Assembly: GCA_964614645.1 (NCBI GenBank)
Contig: CAZTMA010000020.1
Location: forward strand, 1-47,341
Length of the DNA stretch: 47,341 nt
Reading direction: 5' to 3'
Source: MWBF01 sp964614645
GTDB lineage: Bacteria > Chloroflexota > Anaerolineae > CG2-30-64-16
Part shown: positions 8,816 to 17,054 of the stretch, one piece after another
Layout of the letters: the number at the start of each line of letters is the position of its first letter
Numbering within the stretch: position 1 is the first letter of the stretch
Program-made: the position numbers and the translations under genes
The notes under the pieces: model-generated
Databases searched by the model: none
What the model saw: the letters and a program-made list of their open reading frames with translations, nothing else
What the model was told of the DNA's origin: nothing

Positions 8816-9613
8816 TTAGCGCGCGCCGCACGCCTGCAGGCACGCCTGCATGTGCCCGCGCGACTCGGCTGCAATCACGGCGCATTGTACTACACTATAT
8901 TCCTTTGCGCCGATAACTTCCAGGTCCAACGGCCCGGTGTAGCCGTTCTCGTGCAGGACACGAATGTAGCCGAGCAGGTCGATGTCGCCGCGGCCGTTGG
9001 CCTGCATCTCGGGCTTGCCGGGATTCATCTGCCGGCCCTTGCAGTCACGGATGTGGACGTGCTTGACCCGGTGAATGACCGCGGCCAGGGCCTCGACCGG
9101 GTTCTCGCCGCCCCGGTAGATGTGCGACGGGTCCATATCGATGCCGAACGCGGGCGAGGTCACCGCCTCCATCACCTTCAGCGTGGTGGGCGTGTTCCAG
9201 ATGGCCGCGCCCACGTGCGCCTTCACGCACAGCGTCACGCCGTAGTGCGCCGCACGGTCCGCGAGCTGGCCGAGCGAATCAATCGTCTGCTGAAGGCTGT
9301 CCTCGTCGTCCTTCTTGCCGCCCGGCCCGCAGTTGACGATAGGGATGCCGATTTCTGCGGCAGCCTGGAAGGCCAGCTCCATCCGCGCGGGATCCCGCGA
9401 GGGCTGCTCCATCGCCAGCAGCTCCAGCCCATACTCGGCCGACAACCGCTTGATCTCGGACGCAATCTCCTGCCAGCGATCCAGCACGAGATGTTGGCTC
9501 ATGCCGTCGATGGCAGAAAGCTCGATGCCGTCATACCCGGCCATCGCCACGTGTTTGAAGGCGGTCTCAAGATCATGTCCGCCGAACAGGACTGAGTTCG
9601 CACCTAGCTTCAT
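8816..9613 (-). CDS. sugar-phosphate isomerase/epimerase-like TIM barrel (AP endonuclease 2 family)
   Basis: The 265-residue protein is a xylose-isomerase-like TIM barrel. Candidate metal ligands are Asp161 and His164 (GIDMDPSH), His187 (HVHIRD) and Glu232 (LEVIG). The position that usually holds the first Glu ligand (E-x-H) reads Lys131-Ala-His133, so metal binding may differ. The start at 9613 has a GAGGAAG ribosome site about 5 nt upstream. It is sandwiched between a Gfo/Idh/MocA gene (20 nt upstream) and rhaA (10 nt downstream), indicating one operon. Epimerisation or isomerisation of an oxidised sugar is plausible, but no substrate can be assigned. Confidence 0.82.
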   Translation of the reverse strand: MKLGANSVLFGGHDLETAFKHVAMAGYDGIELSAIDGMSQHLVLDRWQEIASEIKRLSAEYGLELLAMEQPSRDPARMELAFQAAAEIGIPIVNCGPGGKKDDEDSLQQTIDSLGQLADRAAHYGVTLCVKAHVGAAIWNTPTTLKVMEAVTSPAFGIDMDPSHIYRGGENPVEALAAVIHRVKHVHIRDCKGRQMNPGKPEMQANGRGDIDLLGYIRVLHENGYTGPLDLEVIGAKEYSVVQCAVIAAESRGHMQACLQACGAR

Positions 9614-9633
9614 GTCTTCCTCTCTCTTTTCTG

Positions 9634-10626
9634 TTAGTTGACCTGCACCACCTGCCCCGAGTCCAGCGACTCGATGGCAGCTTGCAGCACCTTCTGTACG
9701 GCCAGGCCATCCGCGCCGGAGCCGTCGATCTCCTCCGGGGCAGCGCCTGCGTCGACCTGCGCCACGAACTTGTGGATGCGGTTGCGGAAGGTATCCTCGA
9801 AGTCGCGGTGCCCGCCGAAGACGGGATTGCTGTAGACCCGTTTCTCCAGGTCGCCCGCAGCATAGAGGGTCACTTCGCGCCACATGTCCTCCAGCACGAA
9901 CCGGCCCTTCGTCCCTGCCACCTCGCACCGCTCCATCGGGTGGCCGCGCTCGATGTCATAGGATGCCGTCAGCCCGCCGACGACGCCGTTCTTGAAGCGC
10001 ATGCTAAAGTGCGCGGTGGACCAGATCTGCCGGCCCGGCGCCTTCTGCGCAAAGCACTGCACGGCTTCTACATCGCCGCAGAAGTGGCGCATAACATCAA
10101 CGGTGTGCGGATTGAGCGCCTTGATCATGTAGTAGGGCGAGCTTTCCGCCGGGTTCTTGATCCACATGCTCATGTTGACGAACAACAGGTGGCCCAGCCG
10201 CCCCTCGTTCTGCCACCGCTTTGCAACGTAGGTCGCCTCGGTGAAGCGATGGTTCAAGTTGATGCCGTAGCAGAGGCCTTTCTCCCGCGCCTTCGCGACC
10301 ATCTCCTCGGCCTTGGCGATCTCGTTGCTGATGGGCTTCTCACCCAGCACATGGCTGCCGGCTTCGAGCGCTTGCATGGTCGGCTCATAGTGGTCGCTGC
10401 TGTACTCGTAGCCGCCCGTGGTGACGCTCGTGATGTCGGGCTGCAGCGCCCGCAGCATCTCCTCCGCGTTGTAGAACGCAGGCACCCCCAACCGGGCCGC
10501 AGCCTTGTCGGCCCGCTCCTTGATGATGTCGCACACACCGACCAGTTCGGCCAGGGGAGTGGCCCGATACATGTCGGCGTGGCGGTTGCCGATCGGCCCC
10601 ATGCCGATGACGCAGACTCTTTGCAT
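9634..10626 (-). CDS. Gfo/Idh/MocA family oxidoreductase
   Basis: The 330-residue protein has the Rossmann fingerprint VIGMGPIGNRHADMY (residues about 5-19), GEKPISNE with the conserved Lys-Pro, and KALNPHTVDVMRHF in which His and Asp occupy the catalytic segment. It is of typical length. It lies 20 nt upstream of the isomerase-like gene and probably forms an operon with it and rhaA. A sugar dehydrogenase role is likely; the acceptor and substrate are unknown. A perfect hairpin separates it from the sulfotransferase gene upstream. Confidence 0.88.
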   Translation of the reverse strand: MQRVCVIGMGPIGNRHADMYRATPLAELVGVCDIIKERADKAAARLGVPAFYNAEEMLRALQPDITSVTTGGYEYSSDHYEPTMQALEAGSHVLGEKPISNEIAKAEEMVAKAREKGLCYGINLNHRFTEATYVAKRWQNEGRLGHLLFVNMSMWIKNPAESSPYYMIKALNPHTVDVMRHFCGDVEAVQCFAQKAPGRQIWSTAHFSMRFKNGVVGGLTASYDIERGHPMERCEVAGTKGRFVLEDMWREVTLYAAGDLEKRVYSNPVFGGHRDFEDTFRNRIHKFVAQVDAGAAPEEIDGSGADGLAVQKVLQAAIESLDSGQVVQVN

Positions 10627-10651
10627 GATAACCTCGATCTAATTAATTCTT

Positions 10652-10700
10652 AGACTTACGGGGTCCTGCCAGCCTCCGGCTGGCAGGACCCCGTAAGTCT
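10652..10700. repeat. perfect 23-bp hairpin
   Basis: AGACTTACGGGGTCCTGCCAG at 10652 is the start of a 23-nt arm that pairs perfectly with 10678-10700 across a 3-nt loop. It occupies the 76-nt gap between the sulfotransferase and Gfo/Idh/MocA genes. No U-run follows on the minus strand, so it is not a textbook intrinsic terminator, but a stem this long could stall polymerase or protect mRNA ends. Confidence 0.8.
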
Positions 10701-10702
10701 TA

Positions 10703-11440
10703 TTACCCCTCCACCGACGCGGGCACCGGGTACCCGTACTCCACCATGGCCGGCTCGAAGAAATCGTAGTAGCTGGGCTCCGGGTCAACCTTCCAGCGGT
10801 CGATCACCTCCGGCTTAACCGGGACGGTCGCCATTGGGATGCCCAGGAAGGCCTCCAGTCGCGCGAGCGTCTCCGGCTGGCGCAGGACGAAGTCCTCCAA
10901 CCGCACCTCCATCCAGTGCTTCGGGCGGGGTGTAGACTTGACGAGCTTGTACTGGTACATCCAGGAGATGGCCCGGCGCAGGCGCAGATCGTCCGTCTCG
11001 CCGTAGGGCACGCCGAAGTCGTGCAGGTCATCGGTCAGGTGGCGGCCCAGGATGCAGTCACGCGGGTTGCGAATCCAGAAGATGTACCGGGCCTCCGGGA
11101 ACATGCGCAAAATCCACGGGAAGACCAGCGTGGTCTCAGGAATCTTCCAGCCCTTGTGCTCTGCGTCGCTCGCCAGCACGACCTTGAGGTACTCCTGAAT
11201 CAGGTCGGTGAACTCCTGGGGGATCGGCATCGAGAATGCCTCGCTCCAGTCCCATTCCAGGTCGCCCAGCCAGCGAACGTGGCGGGCGAACACGCGGCAT
11301 GCGTCATACATGGCCTGCGGGGGCAGCAGGTCGCCGGAGACATTGAGCGGCTCGCCCATGTAGACGCCGCTCTCGGACAGGGTGTGGGACATGGCGCGCG
11401 TGCCGGAGTGGCCGCGGCCGATGATGGTGATGAGTGACAT
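10703..11440 (-). CDS. sulfotransferase
   Basis: The 245-residue protein has both PAPS-binding signatures of sulfotransferases: the 5'-phosphosulfate loop GRGHSGTR (residues 8-15) and the 3'-phosphate region FWIRNPRD (121-128). It would transfer sulfate from PAPS to a hydroxyl, most likely on a glycan or small metabolite. It lies 21 nt downstream of the sulfatase-like gene, so both are probably co-expressed. A sulfate-adding enzyme next to a sulfatase-fold protein in a mainly degradative locus is unusual. There is no PAPS synthesis gene nearby. The ribosome site is weak (GAAAG). Confidence 0.85.
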   Translation of the reverse strand: MSLITIIGRGHSGTRAMSHTLSESGVYMGEPLNVSGDLLPPQAMYDACRVFARHVRWLGDLEWDWSEAFSMPIPQEFTDLIQEYLKVVLASDAEHKGWKIPETTLVFPWILRMFPEARYIFWIRNPRDCILGRHLTDDLHDFGVPYGETDDLRLRRAISWMYQYKLVKSTPRPKHWMEVRLEDFVLRQPETLARLEAFLGIPMATVPVKPEVIDRWKVDPEPSYYDFFEPAMVEYGYPVPASVEG

Positions 11441-11461
11441 ATCGCTTTCTGCCAGGTTGAT

Positions 11462-12862
11462 TTACTTACGTTCGCCTGCCTGCAGGCGCGCGGCCTGGGC
11501 AGGGTCACCGATGTGCAGGGTGTCATACGCCTGCTGCGAACTCTGGAACGCGCCAACACCCTCGTGGCCGTGCCAATCCACCTGGTGATGGATAGGATTC
11601 GGCAGGCCGGTCTCCGCCTCGCGCCGGGCAATCCAGCTCTCCATGCGTGCCTTCAGGAACTCGACGACCTCCGGCTGCTGGTCTGCCAGGTTGGTGTTCT
11701 CCAGCGGGTCCTCGATGAGGTTGTACAGCTCGACCGGCGGCTTGAAGTGGATGTCCGGCTCCAGTGCGGAGATGAGCTTCCACTGGGGCGTGCGCCAGCC
11801 GTGCTTGCGCATCCACGTGCACTCGGTCAGGTAGAACTCGCTGCGGTTGTGCGCGACTTCCCCGCTTACCATGGGCAGGAGGCTCTTGCCGTCGAACGGG
11901 ATGCCCGTCTCAATGCCGGCCAGTTCCAGGAGCGTCGGGACGAGGTCCTGGTGCAGGTTGTAGCCGGCGACGCGGCGGCCCATCGGCAGCCGCTGCGGGT
12001 AGCGGATGATGAGGGGCACGTGCAGGGTCGGGTCGTACAGCCCGTGATGGTCGAAGTAGCAGTCGTGGTCGTAAAGCGTCTCGCCATGGTCCGAGTTGAT
12101 GACCACGATGGTGTTGTCGAGCAGGTCTCGGGCTTCGAGCGCGGTGAACAGGGTGCGGATGGCCGCATCCATGTACGCGACTGCGCCATCATACTGCGCA
12201 ATCACGTAGTCCTTATCGGTAATGCCCGGCGGCATCCAGCTCGCGAAAAAGTCGCGGAACGGCTTGAAGTTCATCACCGGCTCCATCGACTTGTTCGCGG
12301 GGTCCGTCTCGTTGCCGTGATAGAAGGCCCGCTCGTAGGGTTCGGGCGGCAGGTACGGCGCGTGCGGGTCCATGTGGCGGAGGAACAGGAAGAAGGGATC
12401 GCCGGCCTTGTCCAGCCGTTCCAGTTCCGGGATCGTCACCTTGTTGAGGTTCTCGGCCTTCGGGCTGCGGCCCTCGTTCCAACTGCCCCAGCCGGGGAAA
12501 TCGATGTAGGTGTCGAACCCGCGCGACGCGGGGTTGCCGCGGAAGCCGACGCAGGTCGTGTTGTAGCCCTGCTCCTTGAGAATCTCAGGCAGCGTCCTGA
12601 CCTCCGACCGCATCGGGCCCTTGTGCCGCAGCGCGACGACCTGGGTCGAGAAGATGTCCATGCCGGTCAGCATGGAGGAGTACGCGCTGGTCGTCGGAAT
12701 GAACGCACTGTATGTACGCTCGAACAGGACGCCCTCACGGGCAAAATGGTCGATGTGGGGCGTCGTCAGGCGGCCATACCCATAACCGCTCATGTGGTCG
12801 GCTCGCAGCGAGTCGATGCCGAAGAAGACGATGTTGGGCTTACGCCCATGGCTGGTTGGCAT
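11462..12862 (-). CDS. sulfatase-superfamily hydrolase/transferase with Thr at the formylglycine position
   Basis: The 466-residue protein has the alkaline phosphatase/sulfatase fold. Asp17 (FFGIDSLRADHMS) and Asp258-His259 (NSDHGE) are metal ligands, and His163/His167 (RHMDPHAPY) are additional active-site residues. The nucleophile region is IPTTSAYSSMLTG: aligned to the C/S-x-P-x-R sulfatase signature by the trailing LTG, the position that becomes formylglycine is Thr57, with Ser59 for Pro and Tyr61 for Arg. Thr is the nucleophile in phosphoglycerol transferases and several phosphodiesterases of this superfamily, so a phosphoesterase or phosphotransferase role is at least as likely as sulfate hydrolysis. 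It is 21 nt upstream of the sulfotransferase. The start at 12862 has a GGAG site. Confidence 0.82.
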   Translation of the reverse strand: MPTSHGRKPNIVFFGIDSLRADHMSGYGYGRLTTPHIDHFAREGVLFERTYSAFIPTTSAYSSMLTGMDIFSTQVVALRHKGPMRSEVRTLPEILKEQGYNTTCVGFRGNPASRGFDTYIDFPGWGSWNEGRSPKAENLNKVTIPELERLDKAGDPFFLFLRHMDPHAPYLPPEPYERAFYHGNETDPANKSMEPVMNFKPFRDFFASWMPPGITDKDYVIAQYDGAVAYMDAAIRTLFTALEARDLLDNTIVVINSDHGETLYDHDCYFDHHGLYDPTLHVPLIIRYPQRLPMGRRVAGYNLHQDLVPTLLELAGIETGIPFDGKSLLPMVSGEVAHNRSEFYLTECTWMRKHGWRTPQWKLISALEPDIHFKPPVELYNLIEDPLENTNLADQQPEVVEFLKARMESWIARREAETGLPNPIHHQVDWHGHEGVGAFQSSQQAYDTLHIGDPAQAARLQAGERK

Positions 12863-12900
12863 GCGGATACACTCCTCTACAAGTCTCTCCTGCTCCCTGA

Positions 12901-12928
12901 ATTATCGCCAATTCAACGATTAGTGCAA
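12901..12928 (-). promoter_or_regulatory. candidate promoter for the sulfatase-sulfotransferase operon
   Basis: Minus-strand TTGCAC (12928-12923) and GATAAT (12906-12901), 16 nt apart, lie 39 nt upstream of the start at 12862. The -10 matches five of six bases, the -35 only three. The 83-nt gap is notably AT-rich and has no fold-back repeat, unlike most gaps in this block, which makes a promoter plausible. Confidence 0.3.
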
Positions 12929-12945
12929 TTCGAGGCAAATCGTTT

Positions 12946-14613
12946 TTACTCACAGCCCGGCGCGGGCGCGACGCTCTGGCCGAGCTGTGAGCTGCGCTGC
13001 GCGGCGTCGATGACGCCGATCACGCGGCGCGCTTGCTCCGGCTTGACCAGCAGCTCCTCGCCCAGCAGCAGGTGGTCTGCCACGTTGCGGTAGTACTGCA
13101 CCGACCCGTAGCCCGGCAGCGTGACCTTGACCGTGCTGTCCTGCCGCACACCGGACGCGAACGACACCAGCCGGATCTCGTCCTTCCAGTCCGCGGTGAT
13201 GGCGCCCTTCGTACCCAGGATGAGCCACTTGGGCCGCGAGATGGCCGCAATCGAGGAGATCCAGTAGTCCGCGGTCACGCCGTTCTCGAAGCGCATATAC
13301 GCCTGGCCGTGGTCCTCGTTGGTCACTGCGTTCCAGACACGCTTCTGGAAGTCACCCGTGACCTGGGTAATCTTCGACGGCACGAGATTGAGAATCCAGT
13401 CGAGGAAATGCGCGCCCCAGTCGTGCATCACCCCGCCGCTGATGGCCTTGTCCGACCGCCACCAGAACCCCGGATGGCTGAAGTTGCCCTGCCCACACTC
13501 GATGTGGAAGATATCGCCGATCAGCCCGCGGCCGATCAGGTCACGGATGGTCAGGTAGTCGCCGTCCCAGCGGCGATTGTGGAAGAGGCTGAGCATCAGG
13601 TTGCGGCTATGGGCCGCGTCGATCATCGCGTTGGCTTCGTCCACCGTGATGGCGAACGGCTTCTCCAACACCACGTGCTTGCCCGCCTCCAGGCAGCACA
13701 GCGTCATGGGCGCATGGAGGTTGTGGGGCAGGATGTTGACCACGAGGTCGAGGTCGGCCATCGCCAGCAGGTCGTTTACGTCGGTGTAATAGCCGGCGAG
13801 GTCCGGCAGCTCCTGCCGCGCGGCCTCGACGCGGGCCGGACTGGCGTCGCACATTGCCACCGTGCGCATGCCCGGCGTATCGTTGATCCAGCTTGCGTGT
13901 CCCTTGCCCATGTTGAAGGCAGGGCCATAGCCGAGCAGACCGCAGCGGATGGTGCGGTCGGGAGCGTTCGCGCCGGTGCTCCAGCGGATCGAGCGCAATA
14001 CCAGCTTCTTGAACTCCCCGTGCTGCCATGCCTGCGCAGTGTGGCCGAGCGCGACATACGCGACGCGGCCTGCACCATAGGTCCGCGCATAGGCCATCGG
14101 CGCCTGCTGGCCCTGCCACTGCGTCTCCGCAAGAACCGTGCAGGCCGCGGGGTCAAAGTTCTGCAGGTGGTACATCTCGTCGTAGATGTTGAAGTCGCCC
14201 ATGCGCGCGATGAGGTCCTGCCCCTCGCCCGCGCCGTTCGCCGCGTGCTTCACGGCCACCTTGAACTCGTGGTGCTCGGGGTGGTGCAGGAACTCGCCGT
14301 TGAGCATCTCCACGTATGCGCGGCTGCCGCGGAAGCTGTCGGTCGCGGAGTGGATGCCGACGAAGCCGCCGCCCCCGCGCACAAAGTCGAGCAGCCCGGC
14401 CTCGCGCGCCGGCGTCAGGTCATCCTTGAAGCCAGTCGTATAGACGACGACTGCCGCATACTGGCCGCCGGGGAGACTGGCAAACGCGTCGAGGTCGTTC
14501 GTCATCTCCAGCTCGTAACGCCCGTCCGCCGCGAGCCAGCCGCTCAGAATCTTGCCGCCAAGCTCCGTCGGGTGGAACTCGGGGCCGCCGTAGATGTACA
14601 GGACTTTCTGCAT
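12946..14613 (-). CDS. fusion: ThuA-like domain + Gfo/Idh/MocA oxidoreductase
   Basis: The 555-residue protein joins two families. Residues 1-215 are ThuA-like (class I glutamine amidotransferase-like fold; GGGGFVGIHSATDSF at 80-94 and an ALGHT segment near 190), a domain implicated in trehalose/disaccharide utilisation. Residues 222-555 are a complete Gfo/Idh/MocA enzyme (GLLGYGPAFNMGKG from 225, LEKPF with Lys318-Pro319, GVMHDWGAHFLDW). ThuA and Gfo/Idh/MocA proteins are often neighbours, and ThuA/ThuB cooperate in oxidising disaccharides to 3-keto forms. The fusion supports one two-step reaction, possibly 3-keto-sugar chemistry; the reaction is inference. The ATG at 14613 has a GGAGG site 6 nt upstream. 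Confidence 0.88.
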   Translation of the reverse strand: MQKVLYIYGGPEFHPTELGGKILSGWLAADGRYELEMTNDLDAFASLPGGQYAAVVVYTTGFKDDLTPAREAGLLDFVRGGGGFVGIHSATDSFRGSRAYVEMLNGEFLHHPEHHEFKVAVKHAANGAGEGQDLIARMGDFNIYDEMYHLQNFDPAACTVLAETQWQGQQAPMAYARTYGAGRVAYVALGHTAQAWQHGEFKKLVLRSIRWSTGANAPDRTIRCGLLGYGPAFNMGKGHASWINDTPGMRTVAMCDASPARVEAARQELPDLAGYYTDVNDLLAMADLDLVVNILPHNLHAPMTLCCLEAGKHVVLEKPFAITVDEANAMIDAAHSRNLMLSLFHNRRWDGDYLTIRDLIGRGLIGDIFHIECGQGNFSHPGFWWRSDKAISGGVMHDWGAHFLDWILNLVPSKITQVTGDFQKRVWNAVTNEDHGQAYMRFENGVTADYWISSIAAISRPKWLILGTKGAITADWKDEIRLVSFASGVRQDSTVKVTLPGYGSVQYYRNVADHLLLGEELLVKPEQARRVIGVIDAAQRSSQLGQSVAPAPGCE

Positions 14614-14664
14614 GATACCTCCAGGGCTAAATACGACAGTGAGCACAGCAATGCGCTCTGGAAA

Positions 14665-15900
14665 TTAACGCCGGTTTGCCACTCTCTCGATTTCGGCAAC
14701 GGCACGCGCCACGCCATCCTCGGCGGCCATGTGCATGCCGATCGTCTGCGCGGCGGCACGCATTGCAGGATCACGCGCGATGCGTTCGATTGCACCTGCC
14801 AGCCGCGGGACGTTGAGCTGCCTGACCGGGATCGGCTCGGGACCCGCGCCGAGGGCTGCCACCCGTGCGCCCCAAAACGGCTGATCGCCGAAGGTCGGCA
14901 CGACCAGCGTCGGCCGGCCGGCGCGGAGCCCCTCCGCAGTCGTGCCCGCGCCACCGTGATGTACGACCGCCGCCACATGCGGGAAGACCCAACTGTGCGG
15001 CGCGGCCTGCATGACCAGGATAGCATCGCCGGTCGCGACATTGCTGAGCCCGGCCGTACCGCTGAAGACCAGACCGCGGACACCGGCCTGGCGCAGCGCG
15101 TCCACAATCAGCCGCGTGGCATGCTCCGGATCCTGCGAAGGCATGCTGCCAAACCCGACATAGACGGGCGGCTCACCGGCGGCAAGGAAATTCACCAGCT
15201 CGACCGGCGGCTGCCATTGCGCTTCGGCCTGCAGAAACCAGGAGCCGGTTACGACGACGTTGGACGGCCAGTCTGCCGGCCGCGGGACGATGTATTGGCT
15301 GTATCCGTAAAGGGTCAGCGCGATGGGAGCAGGGTCGTGCCGGACGGACGGCAGGCTGAGCGTCTGTTTGCGCCACTGGTTAACCATGCCAGTATATGGG
15401 GCATAGACCGCAGCCAGGAACGCGGACCAGCTTGCGCGGTTCAGCACCCCGCCCATGCTCCGCCCGCCACGGATGACCGGGGCCGGGAATTCTGCTGTCG
15501 GGACGTAAAGCGGCACCACGTGGGCGCGCACCGCCGGAACGCCGAGACGCTGCGCGACATGCTCGCTGGCCAGAGTCTTGGGGTGAAACACGATCACGTC
15601 TGCGTCCTGCGCCGCCAACCATACCTCATCCAGCATGGCCCGCAACATCGGCATGACCTTCTTGAAGACGCCGAGCGGGTTGCCTCCAGCAAGGGCCTTC
15701 TTGCCCTCGGGCGTGTCGAGCAGTTGAAGGAACTCGCCGCGCAGGGGTGCAAAGTCGAGCCCCTCACGCGTGACAAATGACTCGAACGCAGCCGACGTCA
15801 CGATGCGCACTTTGTGGCCTGCGCTGCGCAGCCCCTGGCCGAGCGCGACATAGGGCTGCACGTCGCCGCGCGTACCTACAGTGGGGATCACGACCTGCAT
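14665..15900 (-). CDS. glycosyltransferase, GT1/MGT-like (UDP-sugar, GT-B fold)
   Basis: The 411-residue protein starts VVIPTVGTRGDVQPYVALG, the N-terminal signature of the GT1 sterol/antibiotic glucosyltransferase-like group (GTRGDVQP). It carries the C-terminal sugar-donor motif HHGGAGTTAEGLRAG...PTFGDQPFW. A VYVGFGSMPSQDP segment marks the start of the C-terminal Rossmann domain. It would transfer a sugar from a nucleotide donor to a small hydrophobic acceptor such as a sterol, hopanoid, carotenoid or polyketide. A strong AAGGAGG ribosome site precedes the ATG by 8 nt. It follows a Gfo/Idh/MocA gene by 34 nt. In an otherwise catabolic locus its role is unclear; it may glycosylate a membrane lipid. 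Confidence 0.85.
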   Translation of the reverse strand: MQVVIPTVGTRGDVQPYVALGQGLRSAGHKVRIVTSAAFESFVTREGLDFAPLRGEFLQLLDTPEGKKALAGGNPLGVFKKVMPMLRAMLDEVWLAAQDADVIVFHPKTLASEHVAQRLGVPAVRAHVVPLYVPTAEFPAPVIRGGRSMGGVLNRASWSAFLAAVYAPYTGMVNQWRKQTLSLPSVRHDPAPIALTLYGYSQYIVPRPADWPSNVVVTGSWFLQAEAQWQPPVELVNFLAAGEPPVYVGFGSMPSQDPEHATRLIVDALRQAGVRGLVFSGTAGLSNVATGDAILVMQAAPHSWVFPHVAAVVHHGGAGTTAEGLRAGRPTLVVPTFGDQPFWGARVAALGAGPEPIPVRQLNVPRLAGAIERIARDPAMRAAAQTIGMHMAAEDGVARAVAEIERVANRR

Positions 15901-15934
15901 TGAGCCTGCCTCCTTCTATTACCTCTGCGCCGTT

Positions 15935-17029
15935 TCAGGTGTACAGCTCCTCGCGCCGCACGGCCCGGCCGTCATCCTGCGCCGAGCGGTAGGCTGCGTC
16001 GAGCAGCTCGACCGCGCGCCAGCCGACCGCCCCGGATGCGAAGTTCGGTGCGCGGCCGAGAACGACGTCCACCAGGTTGTGTGCGGGCAGAAAACGGCTG
16101 TCCAGGCCGCGCTCGAAGCCGAGGTCCTCCCGGCTGCCGTCGGCGCGGCGGATGAGTGCGTGCTGGCTGACCGTGTCGATGTCCACCGCGCCCGCTTCGC
16201 AGTACAGCGTGATGCCGAGCTTGTAGTTGCGCCCCGCGTTGCCCGTCCCACCTATTACGCCGAGCGCGCCGCCCGTAAACTGCACCGTCATCGCGTCCAC
16301 CAGGTCCAGCGCCAGGCCGTGGTTCGCCATCAGTGCATGCGCCCGCTCTACGCGCAGGTCCGTCAGAAAGAACAGCAGACCCAGGAGATGCGTCATCTGG
16401 AGGTGGCCGTGACCGCCGCCAAGCAACTGCGGCCGGTTGTAGTCCTCGCCCGGGCCGTGCAGCCGGAACAGCATCTGGATGGGCGGCCGGTCTGGGCTGA
16501 TGTGACCGCCGAGGAAGTTGCGCACGTCGGATGCAAAGGTGCCGTTGACGTACTGGACCGCGCCCAGTTCGCCCGAGTCGAGCACCCCCTTGAGCTGCTG
16601 GACGAACGGCAGGTGGGGGTACGGATAGCCGACCATTAACTCGCGGCGCTGCGCCTGGGCCAGCTCGACGAGGTAACGCGCATCGCGCGCATGGAGGGTC
16701 ATCGGCTTCTCGACGAGCACATGCCGCCCCGCCAGCAGGCAATCAGCCACGATCTCGTAGTGCGTTGCATGCGGGGTCACGACGATGGTCGCGTCGACAT
16801 CAGCCTCGCGCAGCATGGCGCGATAGTCGGTGTAGAGCTGCGGGGCCGGCGGCGGACCGGGCTGGGCCGCAATCCAGTCGAGCGCAGCCTGGGCCTTGTC
16901 AGCCCGCGTGTCGCAGACCGCAGCCAGCTCCGCATCGGGGTTGGCGAGCAGGGCTGGGATATGTGCATCGGTGGCCCACCAGCCCGTGCCGATGATCGCG
17001 ACGCGTACGCGTTTAGTTGTGTTCGTCAT
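15935..17029 (-). CDS. Gfo/Idh/MocA family oxidoreductase
   Basis: The 364-residue protein has a Rossmann motif VAIIGTGWWATDAHIPAL (residues about 10-27), VEKPMTLHARDA with the conserved Lys-Pro, and a C-terminal domain. The GGGHGHLQMTHLLGLLFF segment is in the place of the usual His/Asp helix; it retains a His but no nearby Asp, so catalysis may differ. It is the fourth of five such domains in the window. It is 34 nt from the glycosyltransferase gene downstream. The 169-nt gap upstream is largely a fold-back repeat. Substrate unknown. Confidence 0.86.
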   Translation of the reverse strand: MTNTTKRVRVAIIGTGWWATDAHIPALLANPDAELAAVCDTRADKAQAALDWIAAQPGPPPAPQLYTDYRAMLREADVDATIVVTPHATHYEIVADCLLAGRHVLVEKPMTLHARDARYLVELAQAQRRELMVGYPYPHLPFVQQLKGVLDSGELGAVQYVNGTFASDVRNFLGGHISPDRPPIQMLFRLHGPGEDYNRPQLLGGGHGHLQMTHLLGLLFFLTDLRVERAHALMANHGLALDLVDAMTVQFTGGALGVIGGTGNAGRNYKLGITLYCEAGAVDIDTVSQHALIRRADGSREDLGFERGLDSRFLPAHNLVDVVLGRAPNFASGAVGWRAVELLDAAYRSAQDDGRAVRREELYT

Positions 17030-17054
17030 GGGGTACGCCCTGTCTGCTAACTGC

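Noticed and set aside
10652..10700. Classical Rho-independent terminator
   Set aside because: The stem is perfect but no U-run follows on either strand, so only a repeat or stem-loop is called.
11462..12862. Standard formylglycine sulfatase
   Set aside because: The modified residue and the Pro/Arg of the signature are replaced (Thr, Ser, Tyr), so the standard label was not used.
13033..15780. Very long (915 codons) plus-strand open frame
   Set aside because: It covers the ThuA-Gfo/Idh/MocA and glycosyltransferase genes in antisense, which have clear motifs and ribosome sites; the mirror frame has none.
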